A stretch of 6,040 nt of DNA from an uncultured Solirubrobacteraceae bacterium (GCA_955652215.1 CATPAX010000046.1:1-6040); one strand, 5' to 3'; positions 1-5,754 are shown, counted from the first letter of the stretch. Notes: generated by a model from the sequence alone, not told the origin. Translations and numbers: made by a program.

Positions 1-1
1 C

Positions 2-139
2 CCATCCACGAACAACAAGACCAAGAGCGGCAAGCCCGGTAACCAGCACAACAATCCGACGCTCTACCAAGGCACCCCGCAGCCGCCGTCGCACGCGGGC
101 GGGGGCGGCGGAGGTCAGTCAGGCGGCGCCGGGCTCTGA
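2..139 (+). CDS. C-terminal tail of an unidentified protein (5' end outside the window)
   Basis: The reading frame is open from the window edge to a TGA at 137-139 and gives 45 residues. The tail is low complexity: an Asn/Lys-rich start (PSTNNKTKSGKPGNQHNN), a Pro/Gln stretch, then a run of six glycines and a GGAGL end. Tails like this are common at the C terminus of actinobacterial envelope or secreted proteins, including some penicillin-binding proteins, but no catalytic domain lies in the window, so no function is assigned. The frame is preferred because the other frames give no better protein and a normal intergenic gap follows the stop. It is convergent with vapC. Confidence 0.5.
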   Translation, partial: PSTNNKTKSGKPGNQHNNPTLYQGTPQPPSHAGGGGGGQSGGAGL

Positions 140-161
140 CCGGCAGCGCTCCTGGGGGGGG

Positions 162-218
162 CACGGTTGGTCAACGGGGCCACGGCTGGTCAACGGCCGG
201 GGCACGGCTGGTCAACGG
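162..218. repeat. Three copies of a 16-bp repeat, CACGGYTGGTCAACGG
   Basis: Copies lie at 162-177, 181-196 and 203-218. The last two are identical and the first differs by one base (T for C). The linkers are 3 and 6 bp, so the period is 19 then 22 bp. The first copy contains the small dyad GTTG-GT-CAAC, which the other two keep imperfectly. The array sits between two convergent genes, downstream of both, so it is not an obvious promoter element. It could be a protein-binding cluster, a dispersed intergenic repeat or a product of slippage. A run of eight G (154-161) directly precedes it. Confidence 0.75.
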
Positions 219-253
219 CGGCGGACAGCGGGCACTGAACGGTACTCCGTCGG

Positions 254-646
254 TCAGGAGACGTTGATGCGTTCGTGCTCCGAGGCTCGCAGGACGTTCC
301 GATCGAAGGAGACCAACGTCGCGCCAATGTGGCGCGCCGTCGCGAGGCAATACGCGTCGGGAAGGCTGATCGGGTGGCGCTGGCGTAGCCTGGCGGCGTC
401 TACGCCGATCGCTTCGTTGGGGCAATGGACGGAAATGCCGAGCGCTGCGATCGCCTCCCGGGCAGCCGTCAGCCTGCCACGGTCCCGAGCCGGCGCAATC
501 AGGACCTCCGTCAGGTTGACCACGCTGATCATCCGCGTCGCCTGCTGCTGGCGCCATGTGGTGAAGAGCTCACGCGCTTGCCGATGATGCTTGTCATCGC
601 CGTCGAGCGCCCCGATCAAGACGTCTGCATCGAGGAGCAGCCTCAA
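254..646 (-). CDS. vapC: VapC-type PIN-domain ribonuclease toxin
   Basis: This is a 130-residue protein, the usual length for a VapC toxin. PIN toxins are Mg2+-dependent endoribonucleases that cut tRNA, rRNA or mRNA and are held inactive by the cognate antitoxin. The expected acidic residues are visible: D6 and D8 in the first strand (LLLDADVLIGAL), E47 in NLTEVL, D97 in SLPDAYCLA, and D115 in the closing SFDRN. The start is TTG at 646, which overlaps the vapB stop by 4 bp (TTGA, 643-646). No strong ribosome-binding site is seen, so translation is probably coupled to vapB. The PIN fold begins within a few residues of this start, so a later start is unlikely. The fold and the partner gene make the assignment firm; the RNA target cannot be told from sequence. 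Confidence 0.9.
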   Translation of the reverse strand: MRLLLDADVLIGALDGDDKHHRQARELFTTWRQQQATRMISVVNLTEVLIAPARDRGRLTAAREAIAALGISVHCPNEAIGVDAARLRQRHPISLPDAYCLATARHIGATLVSFDRNVLRASEHERINVS

Positions 647-864
647 CGCTGCTCGTCTTCGGCGTCGAGCTGATCGAGGTAATCGGCGGGATAGGTTCCG
701 GTGAGCGCCCCGAGTGCGTCCTCGAACCCGAGGGACGCGCGGCGCAGACGCAGCTCGCCGTTTCCTGCCGGCTCGACCGTGACCTGCTCGCCGGCACGGA
801 GGCCGACCTCCTCAAGGGCAGCGACCGGGATGGTCACCTGGTTCTTTGCCGAAATGCGCGGCAT
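643..864 (-). CDS. vapB: VapB-type antitoxin, AbrB/SpoVT (swapped-hairpin) DNA-binding protein
   Basis: This 73-residue protein has a typical AbrB/SpoVT core at residues 3-42: RISAKNQVTIPVAALEEVG, then LRAGEQVTVE and a short strand pair. An acidic tail follows (YLDQLDAEDEQR), of the kind that usually wraps and blocks the PIN toxin. Such antitoxins bind their own promoter as dimers, and binding tightens with the toxin. ATG at 864 is chosen over the in-frame ATG at 876. It starts the protein where the family usually starts (MPRISAKNQVTIP), and the 876 codon lies inside the inverted repeat at 865-889. Using 876 would add only four residues (MVKA). It is followed by vapC in the same operon. Upstream, 49 bp separate it from the dioxygenase-like gene on the same strand. 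Confidence 0.9.
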   Translation of the reverse strand: MPRISAKNQVTIPVAALEEVGLRAGEQVTVEPAGNGELRLRRASLGFEDALGALTGTYPADYLDQLDAEDEQR

Positions 865-889
865 CGCCTTTACCATACCAGTAAAGGCG
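865..889. promoter_or_regulatory. Perfect inverted repeat at the vapB start, likely VapBC autoregulatory operator
   Basis: The arms CGCCTTTAC (865-873) and GTAAAGGCG (881-889) match at all 9 positions, around a 7-bp spacer. The repeat ends one base before the chosen vapB ATG. AbrB-type VapB dimers are known to bind palindromes overlapping their own promoters, so position, symmetry and neighbouring gene all fit an operator. Binding here is inferred, not shown. Confidence 0.7.
872..877 (-). promoter_or_regulatory. Possible -10 box of vapBC (TATGGT), suggesting a leaderless transcript
   Basis: On the minus strand TATGGT (877-872) fits the TANNNT pattern of an actinobacterial -10 element. It stands 7 bases before the ATG at 864, so transcription would begin at or next to the start codon. 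This fits the poor Shine-Dalgarno spacing (AAGG only 2 bases from the ATG). No clear -35 is visible. The box lies in the spacer and inner arm of the inverted repeat. Confidence 0.35.
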
Positions 890-913
890 GAGCGGCACTG
901 GGCGTGGCGCGGC

Positions 914-1645
914 TCAGACCCCCGGCAGCTGCGACTGGATCCAGCGCTCGAGGTCCGGACCGCTCTCGACGCTGACGATCACCGCGTAGCGCGTGTGTTC
1001 GCTCGCGTGATGGCCGCCGTGCCACAGGAACTCGGAATCGACGACCGCTTGCTGGTATTTCGGCAGCGGGATCTTGACCTCGCCCTTGCGGTCGAACTCC
1101 GTGGGACGCACGACCAGCGCGCTGGACGGGTCCTCGGTCAGTTCCAGCCACACGCGGACGACCCACCCATTGGTCTCGGGGTTGCCCTGGTTGTTGTTGT
1201 CGAGGTGCAGCCCCCAACGGCATTCGCGCATCGTGTTCGGCGACATGCGCAGCAGCTGCACCCGGCCGAAGCGCACCCCCATCGACTCGATCCAGTTGAC
1301 CAGCGTCGGGCACTTCTTGGCGTTCTCCGTCCAGATTCCGTCGAGGTCGGCCTTGCCGTACTCCCAGAACCCCTTCAGCTCGATCTCTCCCGTGGCCGAG
1401 GTGATCGGCGCAAAGAAGGTGGTCGGGTCGCTGGAGTACGTCGTGTAGGCCAGATCCTCCCACTCGGACGTTGGGATCTCCGGTCCCTTGTACTTGTCGA
1501 GCACCATGAAGCCCCCCGCCTTCTCGAGGATCGGCATCCGGTAGTGGGGCGTCTTGCGCTGCTGGAGCGATGCGGGGCGCAAGCCGGTGCGGCGCAGGAT
1601 CTGCTTCGTGTACTCGTTCTTGATCGCTGACGGAAGCGTGGGCAA
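914..1645 (-). CDS. Putative Fe(II)/2-oxoglutarate dioxygenase, aspartyl/asparaginyl-hydroxylase-like fold
   Basis: This protein of 243 residues has no signal peptide or membrane segment. The C-terminal half reads as a double-stranded beta-helix oxygenase. A strand [10 protein letters not shown] (128-137) leads to HLD (H147, D149), then [12 protein letters not shown] and LVVRP (about 162-181), a strand [18 protein letters not shown] ending at H209, and finally [10 protein letters not shown] with R219. H147-x-D149...H209 would hold Fe(II), and R219 would bind the 2-oxoglutarate carboxylate, matching the order in aspartyl/asparaginyl beta-hydroxylases. The N-terminal 120 residues are not recognised. 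Start: TTG at 1645 is preceded by GGAG at 1654-1651 with a 5-base spacer. The frame is open further upstream to 2137, but that stretch runs antisense to infA and does not read like protein. It is divergent from infA. The substrate is unknown, and the family call rests on motif spacing alone. Confidence 0.65.
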   Translation of the reverse strand: MPTLPSAIKNEYTKQILRRTGLRPASLQQRKTPHYRMPILEKAGGFMVLDKYKGPEIPTSEWEDLAYTTYSSDPTTFFAPITSATGEIELKGFWEYGKADLDGIWTENAKKCPTLVNWIESMGVRFGRVQLLRMSPNTMRECRWGLHLDNNNQGNPETNGWVVRVWLELTEDPSSALVVRPTEFDRKGEVKIPLPKYQQAVVDSEFLWHGGHHASEHTRYAVIVSVESGPDLERWIQSQLPGV

Positions 1646-1650
1646 CGGTT

Positions 1651-1654
1651 CTCC
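1651..1654 (-). promoter_or_regulatory. Ribosome-binding site GGAG that fixes the TTG start at 1645
   Basis: On the minus strand GGAG is followed by AACCG and then TTG. This is the best Shine-Dalgarno match near any possible start of this frame, and it excludes the longer reading that would run antisense through infA. Confidence 0.6.
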
Positions 1655-1727
1655 AATGAGTCGGATTTTCGTTCTCGCCCAGCCGGACCGGGCCAGCGGC
1701 GAAGGATAACCACTACTGTTACGGCAA

Positions 1728-1744
1728 CCCGCGGGCCCCGCGGG
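1728..1744. promoter_or_regulatory. GC-only hairpin upstream of infA
   Basis: CCCGCGG (1728-1734) can pair with CCGCGGG (1738-1744) across a 3-base loop. The same stretch can be read as the palindrome CCCGCGGG repeated after one base. It lies 24 bp before the infA ATG in the 123-bp divergent gap between infA and the dioxygenase-like gene. The stem could shape the infA leader or serve as a binding site. A weak -10-like TACTGT is at 1714-1719, with no convincing -35. The infA start has only a poor GAGA-type ribosome-binding site. Confidence 0.4.
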
Positions 1745-1768
1745 CAAACCAACGTACTGCTGAGACGA

Positions 1769-1990
1769 ATGCCAAAGGAAGAGAAAGTCGAGCTGGAGGG
1801 AGAGGTCGTCGAGGCCCTCCCCAACGCGATGTTCCGCGTGAAGCTCGACAACATGGACCGCGTCGTGCTCGGGCACGTCGCGGGCAAGATGCGCCGCTTC
1901 AGAATCCGGATCCTCCCGGGCGACCGGGTGCGTGTAGAGCTCTCGCCCTACGACCTGGATCGCGCGCGGATCGTCTACCGGCACCGTTGA
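1769..1990 (+). CDS. infA: Translation initiation factor IF-1
   Basis: This 73-residue protein has the whole IF-1 OB-fold (S1-type). It contains [19 protein letters not shown] (10-28), GHVAGKMRR (35-43), [18 protein letters not shown] (46-63) and RIVYRHR at the end, all in the family order and length. IF-1 binds the ribosomal A site on the 30S subunit and works with IF2 and IF3 in start-codon selection. The usual NGH.V.AHISGKMR stretch is [15 protein letters not shown] here, a mild divergence. The ATG at 1769 gives the family N terminus. It is followed 28 bp later by thiL and probably shares its transcript. It is not beside map, rpmJ or rpsM, where actinobacterial infA normally lies, so it may be a second copy or a relocated gene. 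Confidence 0.95.
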   Translation: MPKEEKVELEGEVVEALPNAMFRVKLDNMDRVVLGHVAGKMRRFRIRILPGDRVRVELSPYDLDRARIVYRHR

Positions 1991-2018
1991 GCCGGCCCAC
2001 CGACCGTCCGTAGCGGCG

Positions 2019-2996
2019 TTGCGCGAGCGCGAGCTGATCGAAGCGATCGAGGCGCTGCTCGAAGCTGACAGCCCCCGAATCGTTCGCGGCTTGGGCGACG
2101 ATGCGGCGGTCGTGCGCTGCGACGGGTACGCGGTCACGTCGGTGGACGCGATGATCGAGGGCGTTCATTTCCACCGCGACCAGCTCCCGCCCCGTGACAT
2201 TGGCTACCGAGCCCTGGCCGGCGCCCTTTCCGACCTCGCGGCGATGGGAGCCGCGCCCGGGGAGGCGTACCTCGTGCTCGGCGTCCCGGCCGGCCGGACG
2301 GCGACCGACGCTCTCGACGTGGTCGGCGGAGCGCACGAGCTTGCGGTGCAGGCCGGTGTGGTAATCGCCGGCGGGGACGTGACGAGGGCGCCGTCGTTGA
2401 CTGTCTCGTTCACGGTCGTCGGCTGGGCGGCGGACCCCGGGGCGCTGGTCGGGCGCGATGGGGCGACGCCCGGAGATCTGGTCGGGGTGAGCGGAGACCT
2501 CGGAGCAGCCGGCGCCGGCCTGGCGATTCTCGAGGGCCGCGCCGGCTCCTCGCTTTCCCCGGGGCTGCGGGATGAGCTCGTCACGCGCTTCGCCCGACCG
2601 GAGCCGCGGCTCGCGGCCGGGCGCGCGCTTGCCGGTCTCGGCGTGCACGCGATGATCGACCTCTCGGACGGGCTCGCGACCGATGCCGGCCACCTCGCGC
2701 GCCGCAGCGGGGTCGGCATTGAGATCTCTCTCGCGCAGTTGCCGCTGGCCGGCGGGGTATGCGAGGTCGCGGGCGAGCTTGGGGTCGATCCCCTCGAGCT
2801 GGCAGCGACGGCAGGCGAGGACTACGAGCTCTGCTTCTGCGTGCCCCCGAAAGCGAGCCGCAGCCTCCAGAGCGCTCTGGCGCGGTTGGCCCCGACTCTC
2901 GGAGTCACGTTTATCGGCTCGGTGGGCCCCGGCGTGGGCGAGGTCAGGTTCGTCGGCTCAGGCGCGGAGCTGTCGGGCTTCGAGCACTCGTTCTGA
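2019..2996 (+). CDS. thiL: Thiamine-monophosphate kinase
   Basis: ThiL phosphorylates thiamine monophosphate with ATP to give thiamine diphosphate, the last step of cofactor synthesis, in the cytoplasm. The 325-residue length is normal. The family blocks appear in order: GLGDDAAVV (24-32), [12 protein letters not shown] (40-51), [19 protein letters not shown] (62-80), AGGDVTRAP (117-125), the second-domain [20 protein letters not shown] (214-233) and AGEDYEL (265-271). The aspartates D27/D28, D43, D72, D120 and D217 are the expected Mg/ATP and substrate ligands. The start is TTG at 2019, which places RERELIEAI at the usual N terminus; no strong ribosome-binding site precedes it, so coupling with infA 28 bp upstream is plausible. 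Its last 175 bp are overlapped on the other strand by the FlgM-like gene. No other thiamine genes are in view. Confidence 0.96.
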   Translation: MRERELIEAIEALLEADSPRIVRGLGDDAAVVRCDGYAVTSVDAMIEGVHFHRDQLPPRDIGYRALAGALSDLAAMGAAPGEAYLVLGVPAGRTATDALDVVGGAHELAVQAGVVIAGGDVTRAPSLTVSFTVVGWAADPGALVGRDGATPGDLVGVSGDLGAAGAGLAILEGRAGSSLSPGLRDELVTRFARPEPRLAAGRALAGLGVHAMIDLSDGLATDAGHLARRSGVGIEISLAQLPLAGGVCEVAGELGVDPLELAATAGEDYELCFCVPPKASRSLQSALARLAPTLGVTFIGSVGPGVGEVRFVGSGAELSGFEHSF

Positions 2997-3136
2997 GGCT
3001 CTGATGGCACCAGCAGGGCGATGTGCGCACGGCGGCGGATGATCGCGTCGGCGACTGCCTTCGCATCGACCTGGTAGCTACCGGCGCGCACGCTCTCCTT
3101 GAGCGACTTGACTGTTTTCTTGCTCTTCTCTGGCAT
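2822..3136 (-). CDS. Small FlgM-like protein (anti-sigma-28 core)
   Basis: Residues 7-35 ([17 protein letters not shown], then [12 protein letters not shown]) match the FlgM core: a helix with LK..I/V, the G-x-Y-x-V-D turn, then VA..I. FlgM binds and inhibits the flagellar sigma factor. Here the core is N-terminal rather than C-terminal, and no flagellar gene is in view, so the partner could be another sigma factor or the domain may have a different use. ATG at 3136 is chosen; a TTG at 3196 would add a 20-residue basic stretch. No Shine-Dalgarno is visible, but a -10-like TACTAT lies 8 bases upstream. Residues 48-104 are Pro/Ser/Thr-rich and lie antisense to the end of thiL, so the true protein might be shorter or the tail unconstrained. 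The core itself lies wholly outside thiL. Confidence 0.6.
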   Translation of the reverse strand: MPEKSKKTVKSLKESVRAGSYQVDAKAVADAIIRRRAHIALLVPSEPQNECSKPDSSAPEPTNLTSPTPGPTEPINVTPRVGANRARALWRLRLAFGGTQKQSS

Positions 3137-3144
3137 CAGGTTGG

Positions 3145-3150
3145 ATAGTA
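3145..3150 (-). promoter_or_regulatory. Possible -10 box (TACTAT) of the FlgM-like gene
   Basis: On the minus strand TACTAT (3150-3145) fits TANNNT and stands 8 bases before the ATG at 3136, so the transcript would be leaderless or nearly so. This explains the missing Shine-Dalgarno. No good -35 is found at 16-18 bp; a TTGACT lies at 3196-3191, too far away to pair with it. Confidence 0.35.
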
Positions 3151-3171
3151 ATCGGCAGGTTCTGCCTGCAT

Positions 3172-3192
3172 CTCGACGAGCTTTTCGTCGAG
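3172..3192. repeat. Perfect 8-bp inverted repeat upstream of the FlgM-like gene
   Basis: CTCGACGA (3172-3179) and TCGTCGAG (3185-3192) are exact reverse complements around the 5-base loop GCTTT. The repeat lies 36-56 bp upstream of the FlgM-like ATG, in the divergent region shared with the GH4 gene. A T-run is lacking, so a terminator is unlikely. It may be an operator or an RNA hairpin in a longer leader. Confidence 0.5.
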
Positions 3193-3234
3193 TCAACGTA
3201 AATCATGGGCCGAGCGCCCACCGCTGAGACCGTT

Positions 3235-3260
3235 ACCGGTTTCGCTGTGACGAATCCGGT
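3235..3260. promoter_or_regulatory. 26-bp near-palindrome, likely operator for the GH4-GH114 operon
   Basis: The arms ACCGGTTTCG (3235-3244) and CGAATCCGGT (3251-3260) match at 9 of 10 positions around a 6-bp spacer. It lies about 100 bp before the GH4 start, in the 220-bp gap between that gene and the divergent FlgM-like gene. A CCGG-centred dyad upstream of sugar-degradation genes suggests a repressor site (LacI-type or similar), but no regulator gene is in the window. A -10-like TAGTAT is at 3307-3312 without a convincing -35. Nothing else gene-like is seen in 3137-3356. Confidence 0.5.
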
Positions 3261-3356
3261 TGCCGTACCTAGCTGAGAATACGGGCCCAGTCCACGAGGT
3301 TTTCGATAGTATGCGCGGCCCTGCTCGTATAGCCCTAGACCTGAGCAAGATCGAAC

Positions 3357-4673
3357 ATGACCCAGATCACTCTCATCGGAGCCGGCAGCGTCGAGTTCAC
3401 CCGCATCCTCCTGGCCGACCTGGCCGAGTTTCCGGAGCTGCGCGCCTCGTCAATCGCCCTGCACGACATCGACGAGGAACGCCTGGCCACCGCGGAGCGG
3501 ATCGCCCACTACGTCAACAGGGCGACTGGCGCGGAGTTCGCGATCAGCGCCCACCTGGACCGACGGGCGTCGCTGGATGGTGCAGACTTCGTGGTCAACG
3601 AGATCCAGGTCGGCGGGCTTCAGGCCACTCTGCACGACTTCGAGATCCCGAAGAAGTACGGGCTGCGCCAGACGATCGGCGACACAATCGGCATCGGCGG
3701 GATCTTCCGTGGGCTGAGGACGATTCCGGTGCTCCTCGCGATCGCGGACGATATGGCCGAGCTGTGCCCCGACGCGATGCTGATGAACTACGCGAACCCG
3801 ATGGCGATGCTCCCCTGGTCGGTTTGGGAGGGCAGCCGCTTCCAAAACGTGGTCGGTCTCTGCCACTCGGTGCAGAACACGCACCAGCAGCTGGCGCAGA
3901 GAGTTGGAGTGCCAGTGGGGGAGATCGAGTTCCTGACCGCCGGCGTCAATCATCAGGCGTTCGTACTGCGCTTCGAGCACGACGGCGAAAGCCTCTACGG
4001 GCAGTTGGACGAGGCGATTGCGCGAGACCCCGAAGGGCTCGGCCGCACCGTTCGCGTCGAGATTTACCGCCGGCTTGGCTATTTCCCCACGGAATCCAGC
4101 GAGCACAGCGCGGAATACGTTCCGTGGTTCATGTCGCACGAGGATCAGATCGAGCGCTACCGGATTCCCGTGGACGAGTACATCCGCCGGTCGCTGGAGA
4201 ACCTCGACGAGTATGAGGAGACCCGCCGCCGCCTGGCCGCCGGCGAGGAGTTGACGATGGACGACGAGGGTGAGCTGGCGCCGCGCTTCATCCACTCGCT
4301 GGTCACGGGCACTCCGCGCATGGAGTACGGAAACGTGCAGAACCGCGGGCTGATCGAAGACCTCCCATGGGGTTCCTGCGTCGAGGTTCCGTGCCGCGTC
4401 GACGGCGAGGGCATCCATCCGATCAGGGTCGGCAAGCTGCCCACCCAATGCGCCGCGCTGAACCGCGCCTTCCTGAACGTCGCGGAGCTGACGCTGCGCG
4501 CCGTGCTCGAAGGCAGTCGCGAGCACGTCTATCAGGCGGCGATGCTCGATCCCAACACCGGCGCGACACTCACGATCGCGGACATCATGGAGATGGTCGA
4601 TGAGCTGATCGAGGCCCACGGCGATCTGATGCCCGAGGGCATCCACCGAACCGGGAGTGCACGCGCACGATGA
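3357..4673 (+). CDS. Glycoside hydrolase family 4 protein, alpha-galactosidase-like
   Basis: GH4 enzymes open glycosidic bonds by an unusual redox/elimination route needing NAD+ and a divalent metal, usually Mn2+. The 438 residues are normal for the family. The N terminus is a Rossmann fold with the NAD loop IGAGSVEFT (7-15) and the acidic HDID (36-39). NYANPMA (144-150), GLCHSVQ (167-173) and GVNHQAF (196-202) follow; C169 and H199 are the expected metal ligands. CHSVQ points to the MelA-like alpha-galactosidase branch rather than the 6-phospho-glucosidases, although alpha-glucosidase, alpha-glucuronidase or N-acetyl-galactosaminidase activity cannot be excluded. No signal peptide is present, so it acts in the cytoplasm on imported oligosaccharides. 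The ATG at 3357 places the NAD loop at the very N terminus as usual. Its stop overlaps the next start (ATGA, 4670-4673), so the two are translated together. Confidence 0.92.
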   Translation: MTQITLIGAGSVEFTRILLADLAEFPELRASSIALHDIDEERLATAERIAHYVNRATGAEFAISAHLDRRASLDGADFVVNEIQVGGLQATLHDFEIPKKYGLRQTIGDTIGIGGIFRGLRTIPVLLAIADDMAELCPDAMLMNYANPMAMLPWSVWEGSRFQNVVGLCHSVQNTHQQLAQRVGVPVGEIEFLTAGVNHQAFVLRFEHDGESLYGQLDEAIARDPEGLGRTVRVEIYRRLGYFPTESSEHSAEYVPWFMSHEDQIERYRIPVDEYIRRSLENLDEYEETRRRLAAGEELTMDDEGELAPRFIHSLVTGTPRMEYGNVQNRGLIEDLPWGSCVEVPCRVDGEGIHPIRVGKLPTQCAALNRAFLNVAELTLRAVLEGSREHVYQAAMLDPNTGATLTIADIMEMVDELIEAHGDLMPEGIHRTGSARAR

Positions 4674-5683
4674 GGTACCGCGCCGTACTCATCTGGCTGG
4701 TCGGGCTCGCACTGATGCTCGCGGGCGGAGGCGCTGCCGTGGCCAAACGTCCGCACTACCCGAAGCTGCCCACCTCAGGCGACTCGTGGTACTGGGAGAT
4801 CTCAGCCCCGAAGACCGGGCTCACGGGCTTGCCCGTGACGAGTGCCGCCTACCCGCAGCCGGGGAGCGCACGAATCTGGGACACCGACCTCTTCTACGAC
4901 TCGAACACCTCATATAACGACAGGCACGGAAACCCTGTGCTCAGGCCGCCGACGGGCCCTTCGCCGGTCGTGCAGGCAATCCACCTGGCGGGTCACTACA
5001 GCATCTGCTACGTCGAGGCTGGCGCGTTCCAGACGAACTTCCCCGATAACGCCCACTTCGCTTCCGCCGACTACGGCCACCGCGCCCGCCGCTACAACTA
5101 CTACGGCTATCCGAATGAGTGGTGGTTCGATACCCGCGGCTTCGCCCACTACCTCGCGGGACATCCGGAGACGCTCACTGGCGCCGCGCGGAACATAGCC
5201 GCGGGGCTGGCATACCGCTTCAGGTGGTGCCAGCGCGAGGGTCAGGACGCGGTCGAGCCGGATGACCTGGACGGCTACACCAGCAAGAGCGTGACCGGCG
5301 CCCCCGGAGCGGGCTGGGGACTGACCCAAGCCGACTCCCGGGGGTTCGAGCGCTGGATCGCCTACCAGGTTCACGCCGACGGCATGGCCGTGATCCAGAA
5401 GAACGACCCGAGCAACGCGTCGGTCAACGCACGCATGTTCGACGGCGTGATCACCGAGGAGTGCAACGCCTACCACGATCCCTGCGCCGGGCGTAGAGGG
5501 GACTGGAGGGCCTATCTCGCGGCGCACAAGCCCGTCCTCAACGCTGAGTACACCCAGGACGGCGAGCGGGTGGCGAAGTTCTGCTCGGCAGACCAGCGCT
5601 GGGGAATCTGGGGTGCGCTCTTCAGCGTGAACCTGGACGGGTCGCTTTACCGGCCGTGCTGGAACGCCCAGAACCAGCTCTGA
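4670..5683 (+). CDS. Secreted GH114-type endo-alpha-1,4-polygalactosaminidase
   Basis: This 337-residue exported protein has a signal peptide at residues 1-25: basic MRYR, a hydrophobic run AVLIWLVGLALMLAG, and the cleavage-type AVA before K26. The mature part reads as the GH114 TIM barrel: WDTDLFYD (70-77), SICYVEAGAFQ (111-121), EWWFDTRG (150-157), QDAVEPDDLDGYTSKS (192-207), GLTQADSRGFERWIAYQVHADGMAVIQKN (beginning 217), FDGVITEECNAYHDPC (257-272) and KPVLNAEY near the end. The acids in VEPDDLDGY and ITEEC are the likely catalytic residues. Six cysteines in the mature protein suit disulfides outside the cell. Family members cut alpha-1,4-linked galactosamine-containing polymers. The start overlaps the GH4 stop by 4 bp, which argues for a shared pathway. 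The exact polymer is not known. Confidence 0.9.
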   Translation: MRYRAVLIWLVGLALMLAGGGAAVAKRPHYPKLPTSGDSWYWEISAPKTGLTGLPVTSAAYPQPGSARIWDTDLFYDSNTSYNDRHGNPVLRPPTGPSPVVQAIHLAGHYSICYVEAGAFQTNFPDNAHFASADYGHRARRYNYYGYPNEWWFDTRGFAHYLAGHPETLTGAARNIAAGLAYRFRWCQREGQDAVEPDDLDGYTSKSVTGAPGAGWGLTQADSRGFERWIAYQVHADGMAVIQKNDPSNASVNARMFDGVITEECNAYHDPCAGRRGDWRAYLAAHKPVLNAEYTQDGERVAKFCSADQRWGIWGALFSVNLDGSLYRPCWNAQNQL

Positions 5684-5754
5684 CCTAATGGCTCTCGCCG
5701 GAACGTCGCGCCATTTCGGGTGGGACTTTTCGCTGGGATCCACTCGCTCGAGCG

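Noticed and set aside
162..218. CRISPR array
   Set aside because: The repeats are 16 bp with linkers of only 3 and 6 bp, and no cas gene is present.
701..1630. Long plus-strand open frame opposite vapB and the dioxygenase-like gene
   Set aside because: Its translation is Arg/Asp/Leu/Val-rich shadow sequence with no domain, whereas the minus-strand frames carry recognisable motifs.
1646..2137. N-terminal extension of the minus-strand dioxygenase-like protein up to 2137
   Set aside because: This stretch is antisense to infA and the start of thiL, has shadow-like composition, and a TTG with a good GGAG site at 1645 gives a sensible start.
3260..4216. Plus-strand open frame overlapping the GH4 gene in another frame
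   Set aside because: It is Arg/Pro/Gly-rich and conflicts with the clear GH4 frame.
3450..4646. Long minus-strand open frame opposite the GH4 gene
   Set aside because: It is the mirror of a GC-rich coding frame; the plus strand holds all GH4 motifs in order.
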